Positions 1 through 7,697 of a stretch of DNA of 64,000 bases are shown in pieces; position 1 is the first letter of the stretch; every line of letters starts with the position of its first letter. The position numbers and the translations under genes are program-made. The notes beneath the pieces are model-generated. The model did no database searches. It had not been told where the DNA came from and saw only the letters and a list, made by a program, of their open reading frames with translations. The stretch is from Trueperaceae bacterium (GTDB lineage Bacteria > Deinococcota > Deinococci > Deinococcales > Trueperaceae): assembly GCA_020354625.1 (NCBI GenBank), contig CP070651.1, positions 1,834,595-1,898,594 on the forward strand, written 5' to 3'.

Positions 1-44
1 AAGTTATGTTTGCAGAATTGGACCGCGGCCGCCCGCGGTCCATA

Positions 45-103
45 CTCGCTCTGCTCGCCTTAAGTTTGAGATACCATCTCAAACTTAAGTTGGAGCTCCT
101 TAA
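45..103. repeat. palindromic intergenic repeat, copy A
   Basis: A dispersed repeat with a central palindrome, TTAAGTTTGAG paired with CTCAAACTTAA around a short loop. It is preceded by CTCGCTCTGCTCG and followed by TTGGAG. The same order of blocks recurs at 1383-1437. Just upstream, 21-40 forms a separate inverted repeat, GACCGCGG and CCGCGGTC with a 4-nt loop. No coding function is apparent. Confidence 0.7.
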
Positions 104-153
104 CTACAGTCCTTCTTCGCCAAAGGAAACGCCGCCAATCTTGAGATCCATTA

Positions 154-254
154 AAGCAGGTATCATCTGGTCATGGACAAAGTCGGTGGGCGAAAACCCG
201 ACCTGTAGACAGCTTCTTGGATGATACCTGCTTACGTAATGATGGCAACCGCTT
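154..254 (-). mobile_element. 101-bp TA-flanked MITE-like element, copy 1
   Basis: An inverted copy of the elements at 5611-5711 and 32487-32587, all exactly 101 bp. About 91 of 101 positions match copy 3 by eye. It is bounded by TA on both sides (152-153 and 255-256), as expected for a TA target duplication. The termini read AAGC(A/G)G inward, and an internal AAGCAGGTATCATC pairs with the opposite end, so the RNA or single strand could fold into a long hairpin. It encodes no protein. TA duplication and small size suggest a non-autonomous IS630/mariner-type element. No transposase is present in the window. Confidence 0.75.
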
Positions 255-301
255 TATTGCCGCTATTCTGCAGAGGAGAACTCAACCGTCAACCTGGAGG
301 C

Positions 302-1120
302 CTATTCGCCCTCTCCCTCGGCCTCCACGATACGGCGCGCCAACCGCAACACGGGGGCATCGACGAGCTCGCCGTCGAACACGTGCACTGCCACCCCTTG
401 GCGCTGCATCCGCTCGTTAGCCTGCAACATCGAGCGGGCTCGCTCGATCTCGGCCCGATTCGGTGAGAATGCAGTTCGGACGGGATCCACCTGGCGCGGG
501 TGGACCACGAGTTTTCCCGCGAATCCCAATCGCATCGCTTTTTGGGAGTCTGACGTCAAGCCATCGAGATCTTCGAGTAGGGGATAGATTCCGTCGATCG
601 GAGCTGCCAGGCCTGCGGCACGGCTCGCGATGGAGATGCGTGTCCGGGCATAAGAGAGAAGCGGGTTATCGCCATCCCACCAGACGCCGATATCCGCGAA
701 GAAGTCCAGGGACCCAAAGGCGATGCGTTCGACGTTATATATAGAAGAGACGATGTCTTGCACTCGCTCCAGCCCATGGGCGTTTTCGATCAGTGGAACG
801 AGCGGCAGCCCGAGCCGGTCGAACGCCTCGAGCCGGGTAGCGTCGTCACACTTGGGAACCATGATTCCATCGATCGGGAGGTCGGCCAGCAGCTCCAACT
901 CAGCGGTGGTCGACGAGCTACCGACGGCGTTGACGCGTACCAGCACCCGCTGCGACGTCCGCGTCTGGGTGAGAACGTCCGCTGTCGTGTTACGCGCTTC
1001 GCGTTTTTTCGAGCTGTCGACGGCGTCTTCCCAGTCGATAACGACCACATCGGCCTGTGTGTGTAGGGCCTTCTCGAGCTTGTTGGCGTCGTGGCCCGGA
1101 CAGAAGAGCCAGGCCTTCAC
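302..1120 (-). CDS. HpcH/HpaI aldolase/citrate lyase (CitE-like) family protein
   Basis: A 272-residue TIM-barrel lyase of the CitE/malyl-CoA lyase group. Members cleave or hydrolyse CoA-thioester or keto-acid substrates using Mg2+. Visible motifs are DWED (29-32), VRVN (61-64), MVPK (87-90), the metal-ligand region IEN (Glu112) and GSLDF (Asp139). The length suits stand-alone CitE-like proteins rather than a full citrate lyase complex, and no CitD or CitF genes are nearby. The start is GTG, overlapping the stop of the DUF433 gene as GTGA, which implies translational coupling. The exact substrate is not predictable from sequence alone. Confidence 0.85.
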   Translation of the reverse strand: MKAWLFCPGHDANKLEKALHTQADVVVIDWEDAVDSSKKREARNTTADVLTQTRTSQRVLVRVNAVGSSSTTAELELLADLPIDGIMVPKCDDATRLEAFDRLGLPLVPLIENAHGLERVQDIVSSIYNVERIAFGSLDFFADIGVWWDGDNPLLSYARTRISIASRAAGLAAPIDGIYPLLEDLDGLTSDSQKAMRLGFAGKLVVHPRQVDPVRTAFSPNRAEIERARSMLQANERMQRQGVAVHVFDGELVDAPVLRLARRIVEAEGEGE

Positions 1121-1341
1121 GAGACCTTTTCGATTGCGACGTGATGCCCCGCGAGCCTAGAGGCGTACTGCGAACAGGTGAGCACATCTTCACGCCTCAG
1201 GGGAGGGGAGGCCTCGAGGAGGTCCTCGGCGGCGTCGCCGCTTCCGAGGAAGTCGAGCACAGCCTGAGCCGAAGTGTGGGTGCCTTCGATCATAGGACGA
1301 CCGTTCTCGATATACGGATCGATCGTGATCATTGCCGGCAC
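1117..1341 (-). CDS. DUF433 family protein
   Basis: A 74-residue protein matching the pattern of DUF433 proteins: an N-terminal segment with GRPMIEGTHTSAQAVLDFL and a predicted helix-turn-helix-like middle. Members of this family often act as VapB-like antitoxins next to a toxin gene. Here no toxin follows; the stop overlaps the start of the CitE-like gene by four bases. It may be a small DNA-binding regulator or an orphan antitoxin. Function is inferred from family resemblance only. Confidence 0.65.
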   Translation of the reverse strand: MPAMITIDPYIENGRPMIEGTHTSAQAVLDFLGSGDAAEDLLEASPPLRREDVLTCSQYASRLAGHHVAIEKVS

Positions 1342-1382
1342 GGGCTCATTATAAACTTCTTGGCTGGGTTAGCGGTTTAAAC

Positions 1383-1437
1383 CTCGCTCTGCTCGTAAGT
1401 TTGAGGCATTGCCTCAAACTCAAATTGGAGGTTCTTA
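1383..1437. repeat. palindromic intergenic repeat, copy B
   Basis: The second copy of the repeat at 45-103: CTCGCTCTGCTCG, then TAAGTTTGAGGC paired with GCCTCAAACT, then ATTGGAGGTTCTTA. Its right edge contains the stop codon (1435-1437, complement) of the dimethylformamidase-like gene. The element therefore abuts or supplies the end of that gene. It could act as a bidirectional transcript-end hairpin, but there is no clear T-run. Confidence 0.7.
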
Positions 1438-2979
1438 GCGCAGCAACCTCTCCACCACGTTGGCCGTCACCTTCGAAGTACCCGCGTCCACCGGCAGCGA
1501 TAGCGGCCAGCACAGCGACCCAACAGCGAACACCACTCCGCCGCTCGGCGTTTCGAAACAGACCAGATCGGCCCCGGTGTCGTCGGGATTCTCTCCCTTG
1601 GCCAAGTGGTGGAGGTGCTCGGGTGAATCCGCGGAGAGCTTGTCGAGCTCGTGACCGGAAGCCCCCCCGGGGCAATGCTCGTGCAGGCTCTCGAAGCCGA
1701 ACCGGTCCCCGCGCTTGAGGCCCACATCGGCGAACACCCAGTGCCGGTCGTCGAGCACTCGGTAAGGCGCGGCGGTCTTGTAGCCCACGTGGGTGTATTC
1801 GATCCCCAGCAACTTGGCCGCGGACTCCTGGCGCAGATCGCGGCGGCCCTCGCGCCGGCACAAGACCGTGTCGTCATCGACGAACTCGATCTCGGCGTAG
1901 AAAGCGCAGCCGCCCAAATACATGAGCCGTCCGCCCCGCTCGAAGACCCACCGCTTGACCCGGTCATACATCTCTTTCGACCAGTACTCGGGGTGGTTGT
2001 TGAGGATCAGCACCCGGTACTGGTCCAGGTCGAGGGTACCGAAGTGGAGGCTGGTCTCGGAGTAGAGGTCGTAGCGGAAGCCTTGGCGCTCGAGCCAGCC
2101 GAGTAAGCGCCACTCGCCCGGAGCCAGCGGCTGGGCACGGCGGCCCTCGATCGGGTCGGTGAGAGCGGCCCCTTCGGGGACGAAATTGAACGGTTCCGGC
2201 CGGTCGAAAGAGAGCGGCGCCGCTGTCTCCTGATAGGGCCAGGTGTCGGGCTGGGTGAAGCGCCACAGATCCTGGCGGGCGTTCACGGTGGGCTGCTCGG
2301 GGAGGCCGGCCTGATTGACGTAGTTGCTGCGGCCCCCGAAGTTGTTGACTGCGGTCCAGGTCAGGTTCGAGGTGAGGACGGCGATGTCGGCCTGAGGACT
2401 TTCCGGCTCGACGATCCAAGGGAAGGAGAAGAAATCCCCCGAGGCGGTTTTTGCCTCGAAGAAGTAGAGGCCCGAGCGAGATGGCGCTTCGACCCGCTGC
2501 TGATGCCACCGTAGGCCGTAGCCCTGTCGGTTCCAGTGGATGCCGGTCTGGGTGTAGTCCCCGTCCGGAGTGATCTGGATCGTGGTTCGTGGCCCGTGTT
2601 CGTCGTGCCAGCCGAAGCTGCGGACGAACTCGCGATGCTCCCCGTAGCGCCACAGCCCCAGCTTGTAGGGTTCGGGAGAGTGGACCCGGTATTCGGCCGA
2701 CTCACCCCCCCGGGCCCACTTTGGCCAGGCGTAGCCGAGCAGCCGGTCGGAGAGAAGCCGGAATGCGAAAGGTTGCCCTTCCGCAACGACGATGTCGACC
2801 CTTTTGGCACCGTATCCGGGCTTGGAGAGCGTCACCCGGGCCGGCCCCGGCGGCACCTCGGCGTAGATTGCGCCGCTGGCGCGCGAGCGGGCCGCGACCG
2901 AGCCCACCGTAGTCTCTATCTCGAGAATGACATCAGGCAGGGCCTGGTAGCTTTCGTCACTCACGTGTCCGATGAGCAT
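1435..2979 (-). CDS. N,N-dimethylformamidase large-subunit-like protein
   Basis: A 514-residue protein. The first 75 residues resemble a carboxypeptidase-regulatory/beta-sandwich domain (APGPA..V..SKPGYG-type turns). The rest resembles the C-terminal region of the N,N-dimethylformamidase beta subunit: many aromatic residues, SFPWIVEP, a WTAVNNFGGRSNY segment near 205-220, LNNHPEYWS near 320 and a glutamine-amidotransferase-like GGRLMYLGGCAFY strand. Known DMFase hydrolyses small amides using an iron site. The small alpha subunit is absent here, so the natural substrate is unknown. It is co-directional with the SDR upstream. Confidence 0.65.
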   Translation of the reverse strand: MLIGHVSDESYQALPDVILEIETTVGSVAARSRASGAIYAEVPPGPARVTLSKPGYGAKRVDIVVAEGQPFAFRLLSDRLLGYAWPKWARGGESAEYRVHSPEPYKLGLWRYGEHREFVRSFGWHDEHGPRTTIQITPDGDYTQTGIHWNRQGYGLRWHQQRVEAPSRSGLYFFEAKTASGDFFSFPWIVEPESPQADIAVLTSNLTWTAVNNFGGRSNYVNQAGLPEQPTVNARQDLWRFTQPDTWPYQETAAPLSFDRPEPFNFVPEGAALTDPIEGRRAQPLAPGEWRLLGWLERQGFRYDLYSETSLHFGTLDLDQYRVLILNNHPEYWSKEMYDRVKRWVFERGGRLMYLGGCAFYAEIEFVDDDTVLCRREGRRDLRQESAAKLLGIEYTHVGYKTAAPYRVLDDRHWVFADVGLKRGDRFGFESLHEHCPGGASGHELDKLSADSPEHLHHLAKGENPDDTGADLVCFETPSGGVVFAVGSLCWPLSLPVDAGTSKVTANVVERLLR

Positions 2980-3227
2980 CGCTGTCTCCTCACCGGGAAC
3001 CTGGGTTCCCGCCTCAGTCTATCCTCGTGTTGGGGCCAAATACGACCGGTTATCCGGCTCAGATTTCGAAACCACCATTTGGGGGGATTGCGACCGACCT
3101 ACGATCAACAGATCAAGTGCCGATATCGCCCAATCGGGCTGGTGGACGACGCTCGGTGGCAACCGCTCCGGCACAACAAAACCGCTCGAGTACCTGAGAC
3201 CGCATGCACAAGCGTATCTCTTTTGGG

Positions 3228-4022
3228 TCAATCCACCATGAGGATTCCGCCGTTGACATGGATGGTTTGGCCGGTAACATAGGCGCTGGCATCCGACGCC
3301 AGGAAGACTGCTGTTCCGGCGAGATCCTCGGCAACTTGCATCCGCCCTACCGGGATATACTTTTCGTACTCGAACAGATAATCACGGTGATGGGCGTGCA
3401 TGGGTGTGTCGACCGCACCGGGCGCGATGGCGTTGACCCGTATGCCGTGCGGCGCGACGTCTTGCGCCGCAGCCCGGGTCAGCGATTGCAAGGCCGCCTT
3501 GGCCGAGCAGTAGTCCACGCCACCACCGTCTTGGTTGAACACAGAGGCCCGTGAAGACCAGGAGCTGCCGATGTTGATGACGCTGCCACGCCCCGCTCTG
3601 ACCATCTCTTGCAATACGGCGCGCATGATTCGCATGGGGGCGCGGAGATTCACTCCGTACATATGGTCCCACTGATCGTCCGTGACGGTGAGCATGTCGG
3701 CATAGCCCATGATGCCGGCGTTATTGATGAGCACGTCGATCCGGCTGCTCAACTCTTTGGCCGCCCCGACGAGTCTTTCCGGTGCATCTTCAGCCGTGAC
3801 ATCGGTCGAGACGGTGGCGACGTTGCGGCCGATCACGCGGATCTCCTCGGCGGCTCTTTGCAGCTTTTCTGCGTTTTGGTCGACCAAGACCAGATCGCTG
3901 CCGCTGTAGGCCAGACCCTTCGAGAGGGCGAGGCCGATGCCCTGCCCGGCTCCGGTCACGATGCTGCAGTAGCCGCCAAGGTCGAAGAGATTTTTGGAGA
4001 TGTTCGGTACGTCCAGTGCCAT
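3228..4022 (-). CDS. SDR family NAD(P)-dependent oxidoreductase
   Basis: A 264-residue classical short-chain dehydrogenase. The cofactor motif TGAGQGIG is at 23-30, NNAG at 100-103, the catalytic serine region IGSSWSS at 151-157, and the Tyr171/Lys175 pair in YCSAK. The C-terminal PGAVDTPM and the terminal VNGGILMVD are typical. It oxidises or reduces a hydroxyl/keto group in the cytoplasm; the substrate is not evident. It lies upstream of the dimethylformamidase-like gene on the same strand, 248 bp away, so co-transcription is possible but not certain. Confidence 0.9.
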   Translation of the reverse strand: MALDVPNISKNLFDLGGYCSIVTGAGQGIGLALSKGLAYSGSDLVLVDQNAEKLQRAAEEIRVIGRNVATVSTDVTAEDAPERLVGAAKELSSRIDVLINNAGIMGYADMLTVTDDQWDHMYGVNLRAPMRIMRAVLQEMVRAGRGSVINIGSSWSSRASVFNQDGGGVDYCSAKAALQSLTRAAAQDVAPHGIRVNAIAPGAVDTPMHAHHRDYLFEYEKYIPVGRMQVAEDLAGTAVFLASDASAYVTGQTIHVNGGILMVD

Positions 4023-4765
4023 ACGTTCCCCCTCACGAAATTTCGTTGGCTGATAAAGGGTGGTGATGCCCTCTAGGACAGAGACAAGCTGTATCCTGAG
4101 AGGCGAAGTGGGCTCTGAGCTGACGAAGGATACAGGCTCGGTCGAGTATAGCGGTTGATATCCCGAATAGACACAAACGCAGCCATGCCGCTGCCCGAAC
4201 CGAGCTTGTTTTCAGTACCGTTTGAACGAAGAGCGTCTGATCTCAACGAGCGAGCGTTGACCCCAACCTCCGTACCGGAGCGGTCTCGGGGGTCTCAGGC
4301 GCGAAGTTTCCGCCTGCGAATGTCTGCCGGGTGCCAGGTGGTGGCGGCATCCGGGTTTCTTATCCGAATCCCGGCACCGCTCTTTTTCCAACGACGGTTC
4401 CTCCAGCGATCGACTTGCATTTCGATCAGGTCGTGTAGGGCCACAAGCGCGCATCCCAGCACGGAAACTGCTAGAAATAGTACCAGAACGCCGAATGCCA
4501 TATAGATATTGTACCTAAATAAATGAGTGGATCTTGTAGGAGTGTGTATGGTGCCCCGGACGTATTTGTGCGATACTGAAATCTTCCGTTCGTAGAAGAG
4601 TGTCGTCGATCTCTGGCGACTCCGGAACGCTTGCCCGGTAGCGCTCAAGTCGCTGGAAGAAATCACTCAGGCCGCGGAATGTAACCGCGATGGAACCAGC
4701 CCCATATCACCGTCCTCTCGAGGTGCGAAAAGAGTTCTCGTTTCAAGGTAGAAGGGAGACGTTGC
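4023..4765. other. intergenic region with inverted repeat and a weak small ORF
   Basis: A 743-bp stretch between the divergent SDR and GNAT genes. A perfect 9-bp inverted repeat (CTGTATCCT at 4089-4097, AGGATACAG at 4127-4135) could be a hairpin or operator for either gene. Apart from the doubtful membrane ORF at 4295-4501, I see no coding signal. Confidence 0.5.
4295..4501 (-). CDS. possible small single-pass membrane protein
   Basis: A possible 68-residue protein starting at the ATG complementary to 4499-4501. Residues 1-22 (MAFGVLVLFLAVSVLGCALV) form one hydrophobic helix, followed by an acidic turn and a strongly basic tail (RWRNRRWKK). The frame is open further upstream, but that part does not look protein-like. 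No good ribosome-binding site is visible and I recognise no family. It could be spurious. Confidence 0.3.
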   Translation of the reverse strand: MAFGVLVLFLAVSVLGCALVALHDLIEMQVDRWRNRRWKKSGAGIRIRNPDAATTWHPADIRRRKLRA

Positions 4766-5560
4766 GTGGGTGCTCAGTTGAGCGACGAACGGTTGCAGAA
4801 CGCGATCGAGACGAGCGATATCGACATCCCGGAAATTCCCGGCCAGATCACGCATCTGAAGATCCCCGGGGTGAGAGGGTACTGCTCTCCCTCACGTAAC
4901 GCCACTTTGAATCGCGTGGGTGGGGCGCGACTGAAGATCGACCAGGTGGATGGAGTGATCGCGCGCGTGCGAGAGTTCTTCGCCCAAAGGCGGTCCGGTT
5001 TTACCTGGATGGTCGGTCCGAACACGGTACCCACTGACTTGGGTGAGCGGTTGCTCGCAGCGGGTTTGACCAAGGATGCCGAGAGTGCCGGCATGGCCTT
5101 GACCGACCTGACACATCCCATCCCGGCCACCGCACCGGTCCTGGTAAGAGAAGTCTCTGACGATGCATACCGGGCGGCTTCAGGGATGATCGCTCGAGCC
5201 TTCGACCTGACGGAGCCGGTGGTCGGGAAGCTGATCGATTCGCAGCTCGTCATGCGAAACCGGATCGCCCAACATCACTACCTCGCCTATCTCGATACCG
5301 GTCAACCGGTAGCCTACGGCAGCATCATGTACTTGCCGTCATTACCGGTCGCTCTTTTGGGGGGTGCTGCAACGCTGATAGAACACCGAGGCAAAGGGAT
5401 CTACACCACGCTTTTGGCAGTGCGGATCGCCCGCGCGCACGCCGACGGCAGGGCGGCTACCATCGTACAAGCGGACCGGGCGACTTCGGCGCCGATCTGC
5501 GCCAAGTACGGGTTTCGGGAGCTCTGCCACTTGACGGCGTACAGCTACCCTGCAGAATAG
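4766..5560 (+). CDS. GNAT family N-acetyltransferase
   Basis: A 264-residue protein with a C-terminal GNAT fold. The acetyl-CoA pyrophosphate loop lies in HRGKGIYTTLL (207-217), and KYGF (247-250) is the usual late motif. The N-terminal 120 residues form an extra domain without clear motifs, as in two-domain GNATs. It transfers an acetyl group from acetyl-CoA to an unknown amine. The start is GTG with a purine-rich AGAAGGGAGA upstream. Its stop codon lies inside the left end of the repeat element at 5557-5763. Confidence 0.8.
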   Translation: MGAQLSDERLQNAIETSDIDIPEIPGQITHLKIPGVRGYCSPSRNATLNRVGGARLKIDQVDGVIARVREFFAQRRSGFTWMVGPNTVPTDLGERLLAAGLTKDAESAGMALTDLTHPIPATAPVLVREVSDDAYRAASGMIARAFDLTEPVVGKLIDSQLVMRNRIAQHHYLAYLDTGQPVAYGSIMYLPSLPVALLGGAATLIEHRGKGIYTTLLAVRIARAHADGRAATIVQADRATSAPICAKYGFRELCHLTAYSYPAE

Positions 5561-5763
5561 GTATTCTTGTTGTTTGACCCGGCGCAACCAGGTCAAAAAA
5601 GAGCGCATTAAAGCGGTTGCCAAAATCATGTAAGCAGGTATCATCCAAGAAACGGGCTACAGGACAGTTTTTCACCCACTGACTTTGTCTATGACCAGAT
5701 GACACCTGCTTTACACGAAAGAAAAAACAGTCGGAAACCGGATTGACCAACAGGATTTCATAT
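5557..5763. repeat. approximately 105-bp inverted-repeat element interrupted by MITE copy 2
   Basis: The left part (5557-5610) and right part (5712-5763) match, in order, the uninterrupted element at 45796-45900. Shared landmarks are TTGTTGTTTG(A/G)CCCGG, TACACGAAAGAA and CAACAGGATTTCATAT. In between lies the 101-bp TA-flanked element at 5611-5711. Removing that insert plus one TA leaves 104 bp, against 105 bp in the intact copy. Confidence 0.8.
5611..5711 (+). mobile_element. 101-bp TA-flanked MITE-like element, copy 2
   Basis: An exact-length copy of the TA-flanked element. It differs from copy 3 at four positions by eye. TA lies at 5609-5610 and 5712-5713. Because the empty counterpart of the host repeat at 45796-45900 has a single TA here, this copy is direct evidence for insertion with TA duplication. 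Confidence 0.8.
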
Positions 5764-5779
5764 CAGAGAGAGGCTCTAC

Positions 5780-5953
5780 CTAGCGATCTCCCCGACCGCT
5801 GCCACCGCTGAGCACCATGAGAGCGACCAGGGCCACGATGCCTAGAACCAACAAGAGGGTTTCATCGCCCCGCCAGTCGTTGCCATGAGCCGAAGCGATC
5901 GGGAAGACACCGAAAGCCAGGAGTGTGATTAGCCTGTACAGAACGGGGAACAC
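5780..5953 (-). CDS. small secreted or membrane-anchored protein, 57 aa
   Basis: A 57-residue ORF starting at GTG (complement of 5951-5953), directly after the stop codon of the cNMP-binding membrane protein. Residues 1-22 look like a signal peptide ending in IASA. There follows a short HGNDWRGDE linker, a second hydrophobic segment (about 31-45) and a Gly/Ser/Arg tail. The two-segment pattern and tight spacing suggest a third member of the same operon. There is no recognised family. An in-frame stop immediately precedes the GTG, so this is the most upstream start possible. Confidence 0.5.
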   Translation of the reverse strand: MFPVLYRLITLLAFGVFPIASAHGNDWRGDETLLLVLGIVALVALMVLSGGSGRGDR

Positions 5954-7297
5954 CTACGCTGGGGGTTCAGCTTCGTCGATTTTGGTGAGGCGGGTACGCA
6001 TGAGCTGATCCACCACATTCCGGCTCATCTCGGCCCCGTCCATCAGTTCGGAGAACGTGTTTCGATCGAGCGCGATCAGCTCGACGTCGGAGAGTGCCCG
6101 GACGGTCGCTGTTCGCCGCGAGTTTTGCATGAGTCCGATCTCGCCGAAGAACTCCCCTGGTACGCGCCGGTCGATCACCTGCTCGCCTTCGGGTCTCTCC
6201 AGCACGACCTCCAGCTCACCTCTGACCACGATATAGAACTTATCGGCTACGTCTCCTTGGCGGATAACGATCTCTCCTGCGGGCACCCGAACGCTCTCGA
6301 GTTTGGGTGTCGTCTGGACGAGCTGCTCTTCGCTCAGGCCGGGGAGGGCTCTGGCGAGGTAGATATCGTAGACGTGACGGACCTGGACGACGAAGCCGAT
6401 CACGGTGGGCACGGTGATGAGCGTGTTGTAGCCCAGGTGAAGTACCGCTCTGCCTGGGAGCCTCTCGACCCCTAGCAGCGTGGAGACGAGACCGCCGGCG
6501 CCGAAGATACCGTTCTTGCCTCCTGCCTCGTAGAAGTTGGCCAGGACAATCTCTTTCCCTACCGGATGGGCGGTCACGATGTTCCCTTCGGCCGTGGTGG
6601 CCCAGAGCTGGCGCGTCACCTCGAAAACGAAGTTCTTGTCGAAGAAGAAGAGCCAAGAGATAAAGAGGTGCTCCACGGCGTGAACGCTCAAGAAGACCAC
6701 CGCTACCCAGAGCCAGAGGTTTCTCGGGTACTTGGCGACCAACCAGAGGGTGGCGAACCACCCCAGAAGTTCCCACACCAGGTGGACGATTTCGAGGTCG
6801 AGCTGGCCGAGAATACCGCAGGCGGCAGGACCGCGGATGGGGTTTCCGTTCGCGTCGAGAGACGGAAAACCTTGTTCGTTTGGCAGGTTGACCCACTGGC
6901 TCGAGAGCCCGGTCGCCCCATCTGTGGGAGAGCGCAAACCGGCTTGGACCGCGCGCTCCACGTTCACACCGGTATCGACGGGGGGTGGACAGGCGAGCGT
7001 TCCGGGGAGCACCCTGAGTTGAACCACTTGGGTGATGTGCTCCCCGAGGTGCCCGATCTGCAGCATCGCGACGATGACGAACACCGCCATCCAGCCGTAG
7101 TGCTCATACTTCCAGAGCACTTCGAAAAAGAGGACGGGCACCCAGGGCACCAGGGTGAACAGCACGATGATGTAGAGCGGTTGCCCTTGGATGATAGCGC
7201 CGATTTGCAGCACATACGAAGCGAGAGCCGTGATCAGAACGACTTTCAGCGGGATGCGTCTGAACGATGCGAAGTTTTCTAGGATGCGTGGGAACAT
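5954..7297 (-). CDS. polytopic membrane protein with C-terminal cyclic-nucleotide-binding domain
   Basis: A 447-residue protein with about six hydrophobic segments (roughly 17-35, 40-60, 68-88, 167-189, 194-218, 285-303) and a cNMP-binding beta-roll at 330-437. The phosphate-binding cassette GEFFGEIGLMQ..RRTATV (381-399) is well preserved, so real cAMP/cGMP binding is plausible. Histidines cluster in the membrane part: HLGEH (83-87), His172, HAVEH (206-210) and His287. That pattern is unlike the S1-S6 voltage-sensor channels and could bind haem or metal. A long extracytoplasmic loop (about 95-165) contains two cysteines. It probably senses a nucleotide and alters a membrane activity; the activity is unknown. 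Confidence 0.7.
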   Translation of the reverse strand: MFPRILENFASFRRIPLKVVLITALASYVLQIGAIIQGQPLYIIVLFTLVPWVPVLFFEVLWKYEHYGWMAVFVIVAMLQIGHLGEHITQVVQLRVLPGTLACPPPVDTGVNVERAVQAGLRSPTDGATGLSSQWVNLPNEQGFPSLDANGNPIRGPAACGILGQLDLEIVHLVWELLGWFATLWLVAKYPRNLWLWVAVVFLSVHAVEHLFISWLFFFDKNFVFEVTRQLWATTAEGNIVTAHPVGKEIVLANFYEAGGKNGIFGAGGLVSTLLGVERLPGRAVLHLGYNTLITVPTVIGFVVQVRHVYDIYLARALPGLSEEQLVQTTPKLESVRVPAGEIVIRQGDVADKFYIVVRGELEVVLERPEGEQVIDRRVPGEFFGEIGLMQNSRRTATVRALSDVELIALDRNTFSELMDGAEMSRNVVDQLMRTRLTKIDEAEPPA

Positions 7298-7319
7298 GCG
7301 CCTGGCCTACACGCGTTTC

Positions 7320-7580
7320 TTAGGAGTTTGACGCCGGCGTTCTTTGACGCCGGTTGCGGACGATGGCTGCGATGGTGAGCCCGTCGATGACGAGCACGAG
7401 CAGCGTCATCGTGACGGCGAGGGGCACGCGCGAAACCCAGTCGGTCCGGGTAACGGTGCGTCCAGGCACACCGTCCGCCCCAACGGTTCGGGTAACTTCC
7501 TGCGCTGCCCAGGCCGGGTTTTCTACAAGTAAGAACGAACCAACAGCGATTGCAATTACCACGACAGCGATCCTCGCCAT
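7320..7580 (-). CDS. small membrane protein of the cNMP-domain operon
   Basis: An 86-residue protein with an N-terminal signal-like helix (residues 4-25, ending PAWA), a hydrophilic Thr/Val-rich stretch and a second transmembrane helix (about 52-74) followed by a basic tail (RNRRQR). It ends 22 bp before the cNMP-binding membrane protein on the same strand, so the two are probably co-transcribed. No family is recognised. Likely topology is an extracytoplasmic loop between a cleavable or anchoring N-terminal helix and a C-terminal anchor. Confidence 0.6.
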   Translation of the reverse strand: MARIAVVVIAIAVGSFLLVENPAWAAQEVTRTVGADGVPGRTVTRTDWVSRVPLAVTMTLLVLVIDGLTIAAIVRNRRQRTPASNS

Positions 7581-7697
7581 CGATCAATACCTCTCTTCGT
7601 AGACTGCATCGTGCATGGCCAGCTCATGTTACCGACATGCGCCGGGTGGTGCGCTCCCAGTCACGAGGCGTTAGGGAATGGTACCACTTGGCTGCGT

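Noticed and set aside
1-300. Truncated gene entering from the left edge
   Set aside because: All frames are short and the segment is filled by two repeat elements.
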